Assembly: GCF_027579695.1 (NCBI RefSeq) | Contig: NC_083581.1 | Coordinates: forward strand, 61,392,200 to 61,456,199 | Direction: 5' to 3' | DNA: 64,000 nt | From: Neoarius graeffei | Lineage: Eukaryota; Chordata; Actinopteri; Siluriformes; Ariidae | Position numbers and translations under genes: made by a program | Shown: positions 50,801 to 56,846 of the stretch, in pieces | How the letters are laid out: the number at the start of each line of letters is the position of its first letter | Numbering within the stretch: the first letter of the stretch is position 1 | Notes under the pieces: generated by a model | What the model was told of the DNA's origin: nothing | Database searches by the model: none | Seen by the model: only the letters and a program-made list of their open reading frames with translations

Positions 50801-52747
50801 AAGTAATAAGAGACCTGAAACAACTGTTTTGATAAGGGGTCTTGGCTTCCACAGTCAATAAGAGAAAGCAATGGTGACACAGTATATGTATGGAAATCCT
50901 ATCTCCGAGTAGATATGGAAGGCTGTCTAATCCCACAGTCAGCAGGTGGGAGACGAAACAGCACAGTTTGAGTCCTGGGGAGTTAATGTGGTATGTTTGA
51001 AATTTTAGTAGGCCTGGATCTTTACACTTGAATTCGTATTTTCTGATTATTGCTTTATTCTTACATCTACAGACAGACGGACAGGCAGACAAACAATGTT
51101 TTGTTCTAAAAACCTGTTTTGGTTTAGCTTTTCAGATTAAAGTTTGGTTGCCACAATGCAGCCCTTTTCTGTATGCCTTATCTTCTTTAAACATGAACTT
51201 GATCCCCCTGCCCCCAGGCTTAAATCTTTTACACACACAGCTTTGGCTGCATATTTTCAATCTTAATGTGCATCCAGGAAGCTTAACAGTATTCAAATAA
51301 CAATGATGTGTAATAAAGACATATATCGATCTTTCAAACACAGCCTCCCTGACCCATGCCGGCCAGCTTGACATGATTAATGATATTAATCTTTTAACTG
51401 AATGCAGAAAAAAGGCCTTTCCAGACTACGTCCTAAAACAATTAGGGCTCGTTGCTTTCATAAAAGAGCAATTACTCATCATTCATAATTGAATGGCTGA
51501 ATACACTGGCCTCAGCTACACCTGCCAGAGAGATAAAGTGTGTCCACCTTTATTCCCAGAGCCCATTGGGAATAACAAAGCTGCGCCCCTCACCCTAATT
51601 ATGGCAAAAGCTGTCACATTCTAGCAAGTGCCTAGACTGGACAATAGACACTGGGGCGTGACAGATCTACTCTTCCACTTGAGAGGAGAGACAGTGCAAG
51701 GAGAGCTTTTTTGTTTCACATGGCAAGCCTACAGATGGCAGTGACACAGTAGCCACCGTGCCTCCTGGCCATTTAGACCAAGCTTGGCACTGTCATGATT
51801 TTAGTCGAGGTTTTTCTTACCCAGATGAATGTTCTGTATCAGTTGTTTTTGTTTGTGACTTTATGATATGCATCAGGAATTGCCAAAATCCAATTTAATA
51901 TGTCTGCTCCATCTTCAACTAATCTATTTCAAGCAAAGGTTTCATTTTATTCATAGGAACTGAGAATATGGGACTACCTTCTGCATTCACTGTCAGCTGG
52001 CTGTGATCATACAAGTATTGTTCAAGCCTGGATGATTCTTGCGTTGGTTGGGATAGCAGCTGCTGCTCACTTTGGCCAAGGCAGTCATCTCTTACTGTAG
52101 GAGGAACAGCGTTGTCCTTATCAGCATTATCATGTGTTGACACTGCAGTCTGGAATTCAGCATCACAGCAGGATGTTCAGAGAGGAACGCTAAATCAATG
52201 AGCCATGTAAAAGTAGTCAGAAACACATTTGAACTTGTCTTACTTGAGTTGGCGGAGGCTGGAAATGGAGGTTGACGGCCGTTAGCTGCACCTGTTTAAC
52301 TTTGCTGGGATTTAACAAGGGAGACTGACCATTGAGCATCCTAGGACTCACAGTCGAATGGAAGATGGCGGCTTGCTGAGCGGGTGGTTTGGGCAGCACA
52401 GGGATGGCACACTGTTGGCCTGCTAAAGCAGGTTGGATGGCCACGGTTTGTACGGTTTGGCCTTGGGGCTGGACACTGGGCTGAGACAACTGGGATTGTT
52501 GCTGGATCACAAACTGCTGCTTGTGTTGCTGGAGCAGTTGATGGGTCTGAATTTGTGCATATGCTAAAAACATAAAGGAATTCAAAAGTGAGCAGTTAAG
52601 TAAGATGGATTTTCATGTCCAAAGCAAGAATTGCAAGAATTAAATTCTACTGGATGGTAATAAATACATAATGAAGCCTTTTCAGATATAATAGAGACTA
52701 AACAAATATAGTTAGGATACCAGTGGAAGCTGTAGGATGTTCTGTGA
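20974..52747 (-). CDS. phc2: phc2, 3' part, 9 exons (polyhomeotic-like protein 2, Polycomb PRC1)
   Basis: Subunit of nuclear Polycomb repressive complex 1; its SAM domain polymerises and helps compact chromatin. Nine exons join in frame into 514 codons plus TAG. In order: a Gln-rich segment ([20 protein letters not shown]), a linker, the conserved motif [20 protein letters not shown], an FCS zinc finger with CELC and CSTVC cysteines, a Ser-rich linker containing [11 protein letters not shown], and a SAM domain from [11 protein letters not shown] to [27 protein letters not shown] and the LKDS ending fit PHC2 better than PHC1 or PHC3 as I recall them. Earlier exons are outside the window. The last intron is 13.4 kb and one intron has a GC donor. 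A short isoform is likely from an internal ATG at 38049. Confidence 0.94.
21131..22136 (-). other. phc2: phc2 last intron, 3' part
   Basis: No coding sequence. At about 21681-21730 a tRNA-like stretch (GTAGTGGTTCAGCAGTTATG) suggests a degenerate tRNA-derived SINE head. The rest is unremarkable. Confidence 0.4.
22137..23218 (-). pseudogene. LINE reverse transcriptase, C-terminal half
   Basis: Resumes after the Tc1 with YGYADDLA (motif C, catalytic Asp pair) across 23199-23218. It continues with [20 protein letters not shown] and ends with [18 protein letters not shown] and [13 protein letters not shown]. Frameshifts throughout. Confidence 0.85.
23221..24797 (-). mobile_element. Tc1-like element B, copy 1, inserted in the LINE
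   Basis: 1577 bp with terminal repeats CAACCCCGATTCCAAAAAAG and near-inverse, flanked by TA (23219-23220, 24798-24799). About 85% or more similar by eye to copy 2 at 56847-58442. Confidence 0.95.
23379..24348 (-). pseudogene. Tc1 (DD34E) transposase of element B, copy 1
   Basis: N-terminal helix-turn-helix part [20 protein letters not shown] and basic RKGQGRK, then a break near 24040-24095. Then comes an intact catalytic half with [22 protein letters not shown] and SPDLSPIEN (the three catalytic acids, 34-residue spacing). It would need repair between the two halves, so it is a pseudogene. Confidence 0.9.
24800..25632 (-). pseudogene. LINE reverse transcriptase, N-terminal half
   Basis: Contains [20 protein letters not shown] (fingers), [13 protein letters not shown] (motif A region; Cys where Tyr is usual) and [20 protein letters not shown] (motif B). 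The frame is shifted in places. It stops at the Tc1 insertion just before motif C. Confidence 0.88.
26067..26650 (-). pseudogene. LINE AP-endonuclease domain remnant
   Basis: Readable blocks include [18 protein letters not shown] (catalytic Glu region), VVNVYKPPP and [14 protein letters not shown] (GDFN motif). This endonuclease nicks target DNA in LINE retrotransposition. An in-frame stop after the first block shows it is dead. Confidence 0.85.
26800..26940. repeat. (GT)n(GC)n tract between inverted arms
   Basis: Alternating purine-pyrimidine run (about 17 GT then 7 GC units) at 26837-26886. Flanked by inverted copies of AGAGAGGTTTTGATCTGTCT (left, from about 26803) and its near-complement (26913-26936). 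Alternating GT/GC of this length can adopt Z-DNA. Confidence 0.85.
26941..28258 (-). other. phc2: phc2 intron, no feature recognised
   Basis: About 1.3 kb, A+T-rich. An unrecognised 81-codon open frame at 27261-27506 (-) has no known motif and no splice or context support. Confidence 0.4.
28261..29586 (+). mobile_element. pogo-like element, CCGTATTTTTCGGACTATAA ends
   Basis: Terminal repeats CCGTATTTTTCGGACTATAA and near-inverse, flanked by TA (28259-28260, 29587-29588). Subterminal copies of CGGTGCGACGTATATAT lie at both ends. It keeps only the tail of a transposase (28384-28513). 1326 bp. Confidence 0.85.
28384..28513 (+). pseudogene. C-terminal tail of a pogo-like transposase
   Basis: Acidic tail [20 protein letters not shown], then stop. 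It resembles the ends of pogo-type transposases of fish as I recall them. Everything upstream, including the DDE domain, is missing. Confidence 0.5.
29706..30799. mobile_element. MITE with ACTACGTTCAGACTGCA ends
   Basis: 1094 bp; long inverted ends ACTACGTTCAGACTGCA(C)CCTG... with CATATCCGATTT subterminal motifs. No clear target duplication could be seen; superfamily not assigned. Interior noncoding. Confidence 0.75.
31814..32182 (-). mobile_element. Mermaid/HE1-type SINE nested in the hAT-like element
   Basis: Full length; 13-bp duplication CACCTTTCATAAC at 31801-31813 and 32183-32195. Confidence 0.94.
32190..33180. repeat. A+T island of TAAT/ATTA-type repeats
   Basis: Almost 1 kb with extremely low G+C, built from TAATAATAA, TTATTAGTAGTA and inverted variants of the same words. 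It contains a (TAA)n run at 32326-32352. It is the interior of the hAT-like element. Confidence 0.85.
33862..34486 (-). other. phc2: phc2 intron next to SAM exon
   Basis: No gene. A dispersed-repeat piece (CAGAAGGTGGCGGTAATGCA at about 33882) and a GC-richer stretch at 33980-34090. Function unknown. Confidence 0.45.
34487..34772 (-). CDS. phc2: phc2 exon: Ser-rich linker and first half of SAM domain
   Basis: 286 bp; acceptor GTTCAG, donor GTATGG. It encodes [20 protein letters not shown], a basic stretch, then [22 protein letters not shown]. It ends one base into the SAM glycine codon, completed 13.4 kb away at 21128. Confidence 0.95.
34858..34981 (-). CDS. phc2: phc2 exon: after the FCS finger
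   Basis: 124 bp; acceptor TTGAAG, donor GTAATG. It encodes [15 protein letters not shown] and a basic, His-rich linker [26 protein letters not shown](V/M)GLF is the invariant tail of the PHC2/PHC3 FCS region. Confidence 0.94.
35071..35185 (-). CDS. phc2: phc2 exon: FCS zinc finger
   Basis: 115 bp; acceptor TTTTAG, donor GTATTA. It encodes [12 protein letters not shown], then [20 protein letters not shown] and STVCAKR. The four cysteines (C-x2-C, C-x3-C) form the RNA-binding FCS finger of polyhomeotic and related Polycomb proteins. Confidence 0.95.
35344..35476 (-). CDS. phc2: phc2 exon: charged linker, ends at a GC donor
   Basis: 133 bp; acceptor TTCCAG. It encodes [20 protein letters not shown] and [14 protein letters not shown]; the DSEME motif is conserved in PHC2. 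The only junction keeping the frame into the FCS exon is CAAG followed by GCACGT, a GC donor. The nearest GT, four bases on, leads to a stop. Confidence 0.88.
35477..36294 (-). other. phc2: phc2 intron, no feature recognised
   Basis: Single-copy-looking A+T-rich intron with short A or T runs. A dispersed-repeat-like stretch is at about 36020-36290 (ACACTTTATAAGAACGACGT onward). Confidence 0.4.
36298..37068. mobile_element. Harbinger-like MITE with TTA duplication
   Basis: 771 bp; ends GGCCAAGTTTACATTAGACC and (inverted) GGTGGGGTTTACATTAGACC; TTA at 36295-36297 and 37069-37071. Contains a 30-bp direct repeat (CGTGTATTGGCGTTGCTGTG, twice) and a CpG-rich interior. Same style as the element at 9762-10482. 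Confidence 0.8.
37072..37896 (-). other. phc2: phc2 intron, partly dispersed repeat
   Basis: 37072-37420 looks like continuation of the repeat interrupted by the TTA-flanked MITE (similar style to 36020-36290). No coding sequence. G10-11 run near 37361. Confidence 0.35.
37897..38111 (-). CDS. phc2: phc2 exon: homology motif and internal start codon
   Basis: 215 bp; acceptor CCCTGCAG, donor GTGAGT. It encodes [15 protein letters not shown] and then [20 protein letters not shown] and GAEPFP, the conserved motif preceding the FCS finger. The ATG of MTSGSG (38047-38049) matches the start of the short human PHC2 isoform (MTSGNGNSAS as I recall). Starting there gives 321 codons, close to that isoform. 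Confidence 0.94.
38112..39514 (-). other. phc2: phc2 intron with Tc1 relics
   Basis: 38410-38575 (TTTTTGCTTTAATGACAGTG, CACTCGAGCTGGAACGGAC) resembles old Tc1 leader sequence. 39080-39185 ends GGGGGTGCCCAATGCTTCTG after AATCTATAACAAA, another Tc1-end relic also seen near 10980, 47340 and 58980. No gene. Confidence 0.5.
38577..38612. repeat. (AG)n microsatellite
   Basis: About 17-18 AG units. Confidence 0.95.
39515..40035. mobile_element. Nonautonomous Tc1-like element
   Basis: About 520 bp between CGCTACCGTTCAAAAGTTTG and its near-inverse, in a TA-rich site. No transposase. Edges uncertain by a few bases because of surrounding TA repeats. Confidence 0.8.
40440..40880 (-). promoter_or_regulatory. 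phc2: CpG-rich block, likely internal phc2 promoter
   Basis: Dense CpG dinucleotides in an otherwise CpG-poor intron, with GCGCGC and GCGCGCGGCC runs. CCAAT boxes are at 40826-40830 (+) and, as ATTGG, at 40864-40868 (- strand CCAAT). No TATA box is evident. It lies 2.3 kb upstream (transcription sense) of the exon with the conserved internal ATG, so it is a good candidate promoter for the short phc2 isoform. No matching noncoding first exon could be delimited. Confidence 0.6.
41071..41449 (-). mobile_element. Mermaid/HE1-type SINE, array copy 1
   Basis: Full length, followed by an AT run. Shares GTCGCCTGGTCATC and GATACGGGG variants with the next copy. Confidence 0.93.
41477..41863 (-). mobile_element. 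Mermaid/HE1-type SINE, array copy 2
   Basis: Full length. Contains a small CCTAACCT duplication before the core; shares diagnostic variants with copy 1. Confidence 0.93.
41871..42243 (-). mobile_element. Mermaid/HE1-type SINE, array copy 3
   Basis: Full length, again bounded by GCCGCCCCATATATA. Lacks the shared variants of copies 1 and 2. Confidence 0.93.
42262..42842 (-). mobile_element. Mermaid/HE1-type SINE, array copy 4, deleted and split
   Basis: Pieces 42262-42351 and 42681-42842, with a deletion in the first and its head lost into a CA repeat. Interrupted by an opposite-strand SINE. Confidence 0.88.
42352..42680 (+). mobile_element. Mermaid/HE1-type SINE inserted in another SINE
   Basis: Nearly full length, missing the region around GTGTGAATGTGAGTG. 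Flanked by TTAACCTAAC at 42342-42351 and 42681-42690. Confidence 0.93.
42870..43530 (-). other. phc2: phc2 intron with a CTTAAGTA-type repeat piece
   Basis: 42885-43045 (AGAAGTGGACAAAGTACCCA, TACTTAAGTCAAAGTACAG) is one end of a dispersed fish element I recognise by its TTAAGT words. The rest is unremarkable. Confidence 0.5.
43531..43629. repeat. Perfect 39-bp inverted repeat with 21-nt loop
   Basis: Arms 43531-43569 and 43591-43629 are exact reverse complements, with ATGTTATTGGTGACGCATCT as the left start. It would form a strong hairpin. The following ACTCTGAGGAAGACGACAGT resembles repeat-associated sequence, but the family is not identified. Confidence 0.92.
43754..43788. repeat. (CATC)n microsatellite
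   Basis: About nine ATCC units. Confidence 0.93.
43790..44473. other. Unrecognised intron block, partly duplicated downstream
   Basis: 44340-44430 (ATGACAATTCCAGTATGTTT, ATGACACCAGTCAAATGTGA) recurs at 46738-46822. Open frames on both strands at 43828-44345 have no known motif; I do not call them genes. Confidence 0.5.
44474..44838 (-). mobile_element. Mermaid/HE1-type SINE
   Basis: Slightly older subtype with CATCCATCATCTGTAGCCG tail and CTGCTGGGCTTGAACCC head. Followed by A11 and a (CTAT)n run at 44850-44887. Confidence 0.92.
44901..46684 (-). mobile_element. Tc1-like element D, nearly intact
   Basis: Long (~210 bp) terminal repeats beginning CAGTGGCGCTTGAAAGTTTG and ending inverse before TA. 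The right repeat contains a ~188-bp tandem duplication (units from 46283, 46472 and 46659). The left flank is a CA repeat. Confidence 0.93.
45121..46128 (-). pseudogene. Tc1 (DD34E) transposase of element D, one premature stop
   Basis: ATG at 46126-46128 ([15 protein letters not shown]) and one frame of 335 codons to TGA, the usual Tc1 length. Contains the helix-turn-helix part ([20 protein letters not shown]), [12 protein letters not shown] (first Asp), [12 protein letters not shown] (second Asp) and [14 protein letters not shown] (Glu, 34-residue spacing). The only break seen is an in-frame TGA at 45949-45951, at the basic linker, where a CGA to TGA change is likely. Otherwise it is the best preserved transposase in the window. 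Confidence 0.92.
46685..46953. other. Duplicated block with SINE head relic
   Basis: 46738-46822 repeats 44340-44430. 46823-46879 (GGCTCGAACCCAGGACCTTC...) is only the tRNA-like head of the SINE. Confidence 0.7.
47457..47664. mobile_element. Hairpin MITE 1 inside the hAT-like element
   Basis: Arms of about 55 bp: CTCTAGGTTT A-run CCTGCGCTGCATCATGACAG, and inverse at 47608-47664. Noncoding. Confidence 0.75.
47684..47831. repeat. Hairpin MITE 2: ~68-bp inverted arms
   Basis: TTATTTACCAGCT... GGTGAAATACCGTGACCGAG at 47684-47751 is mirrored at 47758-47831 with few mismatches and a very short loop. Further related GGTCCGTA motifs at 48327-48375 suggest it is one end of a bigger element. Confidence 0.8.
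49488..50300. mobile_element. Insertion with 8-bp TAGGGGTA repeats, tandem array inside
   Basis: Flanked by TAGGGGTA at 49480-49487 and 50301-50308. Ends contain CACTGGGGCAGTA and (inverted) CACTGTCAGAAATAGGGG, a hAT-like style. Terminal repeats are weak, so the superfamily is tentative. Confidence 0.65.
49660..50150. repeat. ~169-bp tandem repeat, three copies
   Basis: Units each carry ATACATTCAGTC(A/G)GTAAAC, AGAACCCCAAGCTGAAG and TTGTAAA; starts near 49665, 49833 and 50002. The length is not a multiple of three, so the long antisense open frames through it are not credible genes. Confidence 0.88.
50501..51977 (-). other. phc2: phc2 intron with a candidate conserved noncoding element
   Basis: No repeat or gene recognised. 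51330-51640 is moderately G+C-balanced and dense in homeobox-like sites (ATTAATGATATTAATC, GAGCAATTACTCATCATTCA). It looks like unique, possibly regulatory DNA; this is inference only. Confidence 0.35.
51978..52149 (-). CDS. phc2: phc2 exon: linker
   Basis: 172 bp; acceptor TTCCAG and donor GTAGTC. Starts in phase 0 after the Gln-rich exon and ends in phase 1, exactly what the next exon (38111) needs. It encodes [18 protein letters not shown] through [13 protein letters not shown]. No domain; the assignment rests on frame, splice sites and position. Confidence 0.75.
52244..52563 (-). CDS. phc2: phc2 exon: Gln-rich region
   Basis: 320 bp; acceptor TTTTTAG and donor GTAAGA, phase 1 in and phase 0 out. 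It encodes [40 protein letters not shown] and a Pro/Gln-rich end LHFQPPPTQ. Gln-rich sequence ahead of the FCS finger is typical of polyhomeotic proteins. Confidence 0.88.
52721..52747 (-). CDS. phc2: phc2 candidate 27-nt microexon
   Basis: The reading TEHPTAST ends in phase 1 before GTATCC and supplies the base that completes the Ala codon of the next exon. The joined [12 protein letters not shown] resembles the HPLIAPAYAQ stretch of human PHC2 as I recall it. The acceptor may instead be six bases further in (52741), giving 21 nt; the choice is uncertain. Confidence 0.6.
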
Positions 52748-52943
52748 CTTGTAAAATGAAAAAGACAAAGAAATTTAATTTATAGCAACAAGACATTTAG
52801 TATGTTCATTGTTAAAAGTGGTCAAATAGAATATTAAAAATGAAAAAAAAAAAGATGAAACTGAATGAATAAATGATTTTACCCTTTTGCTTTTGTAACT
52901 GCCACCAAATCTGGTCTGGAGACCAAGTAGGTTGTTGTGAAAC

Positions 52944-53007
<64 letters not shown>

Positions 53008-53017
53008 AAAAATTAAC

Positions 53018-53091
<74 letters not shown>

Positions 53092-54364
53092 TGTTAATTT
53101 TTCCATTTAAAAAAAGGATATACCCGTATTTATGTTTTTTTTTTCATTTTTCTGGAATTCTTTAAGTTAAATTGTAAAACAGAGATTCATTTTCTTTTTT
53201 TTTCATTCAAAAAACATAGATGGTGCAAACTGTAGCTCATTAGCTTTTGCAGTGTACCCCATCCTCCATTAGTTAAAGATGTATTTCCCCCTTAGTTTCA
53301 TAAATAAATCTGATACTGAGGCAACTGACACCCACTTACCTCAAGCCTTCTCTGGGTGTACTAGCTGAAAGCAATGTACACCCTACTGCTTTTTAAAAGA
53401 GCTGGTCTCATTAGGATGGTGGTGTTTTAAGATCTTTTCCTGCAGTGCTGAAAACTAGCTAACTAGATACAGCAGTAGAGATTTTAATGGAAGTCCAAAG
53501 GGCAAACCTGCGCTATGCTATCAAACATTCTCTGCTTTTCTTGTTGCTGTACATTTAACGTAATCAAATCTCACTTTGAACAAGAAAAAAATATAAAGTC
53601 TTTTTGTTTTGTTTTTTATATCTGAGATGCTAGCATTTAACAGGGCGAACGAGAGCACTGAATCAATATGAACAGGGACAGGTTTTTTAAAAAATGAGGC
53701 AGAGCACTTAGTGCAGTGTTTTGGATCTGATGCCTGAGGGATCCCCTGAGGTGGTGCTTTCATTGTTCAGCAGTGTTGACTTTAGGTTAATGGGTTCATT
53801 TGGCCGAGTTTAGCTCCCTATACTGTCAGCTTTATAAAAAATATCGCATGGTTGTGCTCATCTAAATGTAAAGCACCAGGTGTGTTGATTACGCTACTCA
53901 ACAAAAGCACATTACCACTTCTGGCCTTCAGTCACACTCCGGTAGTCTTTTCCTGTGGTATGTACATGGAATGTCAGTCACGTTTGAATCACCTTAAGAG
54001 ATAAATCTCTCATATTCGAAATTATATCTAATTTACCCTTTCATTTAACCAGGAAAAGAAAAACAATCCTTATTTGCAATGGTCCCCTGCTAAGCAGCAA
54101 AACACAAAGAGGAAAGCACTTAATGAAAATGAATAAATTATTAAGAATGAACAGATGAGTACTTGCAATAAAAACATCACGCAAGCCGGAGGCTTTAACT
54201 TCAGATATGAAGCCCACAGGATGAAGAAAATCCATGCTCATTAACAAACACTGTTCACTCATTCATCCTTAGTAACTGCCTGGTCAGGGTTACAGTAGCT
54301 TAAGTCAGGCTTCTAGTTTGTTTATATTTTTTGGAAATAGAAGCATCTAAATTTGTTAGAAAGC
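52748..54364 (-). other. phc2: Probable phc2 intron
   Basis: No further phc2 exon recognised. Contains the (TA)n palindrome (next entry); 53100-54364 is otherwise unremarkable. Confidence 0.4.
52949..53106. repeat. (TA)n tract with inverted ATGGAAAAATTAACAGA arms
   Basis: About 27 TA units, then ATGGAAAAATTAACAGA (53004-53020), then about 34 TA units and the exact inverse TCTGTTAATTTTTCCAT (53090-53106). The whole can form a long cruciform. Confidence 0.9.
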
Positions 54365-54738
54365 ATCTCATCTCATCTCATTATCTCTAGCCGCTTTATC
54401 CTGTTCTACAGGGTCGCAGGCAAGCTGGAGCCTATCCCAGCTGACTACGGGCGAAAGGCGGGGTACACCCTGGACAAGTCACCAGGTCATCACAGGGCTG
54501 ACACATAGACAACCATTCACACTCACATTCACACCTACGGTCAATTTAGAGTCACCAGTTAACCTAACCTGCATGTCTTTGGACTGTGGGGGAAATTGGA
54601 GTACCTGGAGGAAACCCACACGGACACGGGGAGAACATGCAAACTCCACACAGAAAGGCCCTCGCCGGCCACGGGGCTCGAACCCGGACCTTCTTGCTGT
54701 GAGGCAACAGCGCTAACCACTACACCATCGTGCCGCCC
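54365..54738 (-). mobile_element. Mermaid/HE1-type SINE
   Basis: Full length; flanked by GTTAGAAAGCATC on the left and GTTAGAAAGCATCACG on the right. Confidence 0.94.
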
Positions 54739-55353
54739 CTGTTAGAAAGCATCACGTATTCTAATCTGATGCAGTAGCAGTTAGAAAGAAGTGCTTTCTC
54801 TTGATTTGTCAAACAACACCTAGCTTGAGAAGATGGATATACAAGGTTCAATTTATACTCATTTGCAGAGTAAGAAATCCTTCTTAAAATCCTCCACTGA
54901 GATGTTGGCTGTGTTTATACATGCCCCATACCTTTGCTACAGGATGTGCATGATGTTCTGGAATGGATGTGATGTATCTTTGGACATGGAAGGCTTAAGT
55001 TGCATGCATATTAATACATAATTGCCTCCTGTTCTTTAGGTGCTCAGCCTGGAGCCTTTTAATGAAAAAAGAAAAGTCTGTATTACTTCCTGTCTCTGAT
55101 GAAAGATGCCAGAGAATAGCAATTATGTTCGTTGCATGTGTTATGTTTCAACGGAGATAGGAAAAGCAGCAGGACAAAAAATGTCTACTCATAGTCTACC
55201 CTTGGGGTTGCAATGAAGGGTCACTCCAGATTTCTTTACCAGTAATGCAACTAAAGATTAACATTGCTATTCACTGAGTGCACAGATTTTAAGGGTAAAA
55301 AAAATATTGTTTAGATATAGACTTGACTGGGGCTCCTGAAAGTTTTATATATA
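54739..55353 (-). other. Intron, no feature recognised
   Basis: A+T-rich, no repeat or exon seen. Confidence 0.4.
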
Positions 55354-55733
55354 CAGTGCTCAGCGTAAATGAGTACACCCCCTTTGAAAAGTAAAATTTT
55401 AAAGAATATTTCAATGAACACAAACAATTTCCAAAATGTTGACAAGAGAAAGTTTAATATAATATCTGTTTAACTTCTAACGTGAAAGTAAGGTTAGTAA
55501 TATAACTTAGATTACACATTTTTTCAGTTTTACTCAAATTAGGGTGGTGCAAAAATGAGTACACCCCACAACAAAAACTACTACACCTAGTACTTTGTAT
55601 GGCCTCCATGATTTTTCATGACAGCACCAAGTCTTCTAGGCATGGAATGAACAAGTTGGCGACATTTTGCAACATCAATCTTTTTCCATTCTTCAACAAT
55701 GACCTCTTTTAGTGACTGGATGCTGGATGGAGA

Positions 55734-56740
55734 GTGATGCTCAACTTGTCTCTTCAGAATTCCCCAAAGAAAATAATTTCTTTACACCACAAAGGTGAAG
55801 GCTACAAGAAGAGCAGCAAAGCTTTACTTATCAGTCAGAATACTGTAGCAAAAGTGGTACAAAAATTTAAGAAAGATGGAACTGCAACCATCTCACAGAG
55901 ACGTCCAGGTCATCCATGGAAGTTAACACCTTGACAGGAGCGTCTTCTGATGAGAAGGGTTGAAGAAAATCGGCATGCAAGTTCACTGCAGTTATCTAAA
56001 GAAATAGAAAGCCAAACTGGGGTGACTATTTCCCATGACACAATACAGCGTACACTGCAGAGGAATGGCATGCATGGATGCCGTCCACGAAAGAAGCCTC
56101 TCCTAAAGCCCAGGCACAAAAAAGCCCACCTAGAGTTTGCCAGGGCCCATGCTGACAAAGATGAAGACTACTGGGACTCTATACTCTGGAGTGATGAGAC
56201 CAAGATAAATGTTTTTGGAACTGATGGCTTCAAAACTGTATGGCGTCGGAAAGGTAAGGAATACAAAGAAAAATGCATGGTGCCTACAGTGAAACATGGT
56301 GGTGGCAGTGTCCTTATGTGGGGCTGCATGAGTGCTGCTGGTGTCGGGGAGCTGCATTTCATTGATGGCATCATGAATTCACAGATGTATTACTCTATAC
56401 TGAAAGAGAAGATGCTACCATCACTCTGTGCCCTTGGTCGTCGTGCACTTTTCCAACATGACTAAACACACATCTAAGGCCACTGAAGAAGAACAGGATG
56501 AAAGTGATTCAGTGGCCAAGTATGTCTCCTGATCTGAACCCAATCGAACACCTATGGGGAATTCTGAAGAGACAAGTCGAGCATCACTCTCCATCCAGCA
56601 TCCAGTCACTAAAAAGGTCATTGTTGAAGAATGGAAAAAGATTGATGTTGCAAAATGTCGCCAACTTGTTCATTCCATGCCTAGAAGATTTGGTGCTGTC
56701 ATTAAAAATCATGGAGGCCATACAAAGTACTAGATGTAGT
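55734..56740 (+). pseudogene. Tc1 transposase of element C, broken
   Basis: N-terminal part ([20 protein letters not shown]), a break at 55935-55950, then SHDTIQRTLQRNGMHG, LWSDETKINVFG (first Asp), GGGSVLMWGCMSAAG and FQHD (second Asp) followed at once by a stop. [14 protein letters not shown] (Glu) follows after a break. Not functional. Confidence 0.92.
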
Positions 56741-56846
56741 AGTTTTTGTTGTGGGGTGTACTCATTTTTGCACCACCCTAATTTGAGTAAAACTGAAAAA
56801 ATGTGTAATCTAAGTTATATTATTAACCTTACTTTTTCCCGTTATA

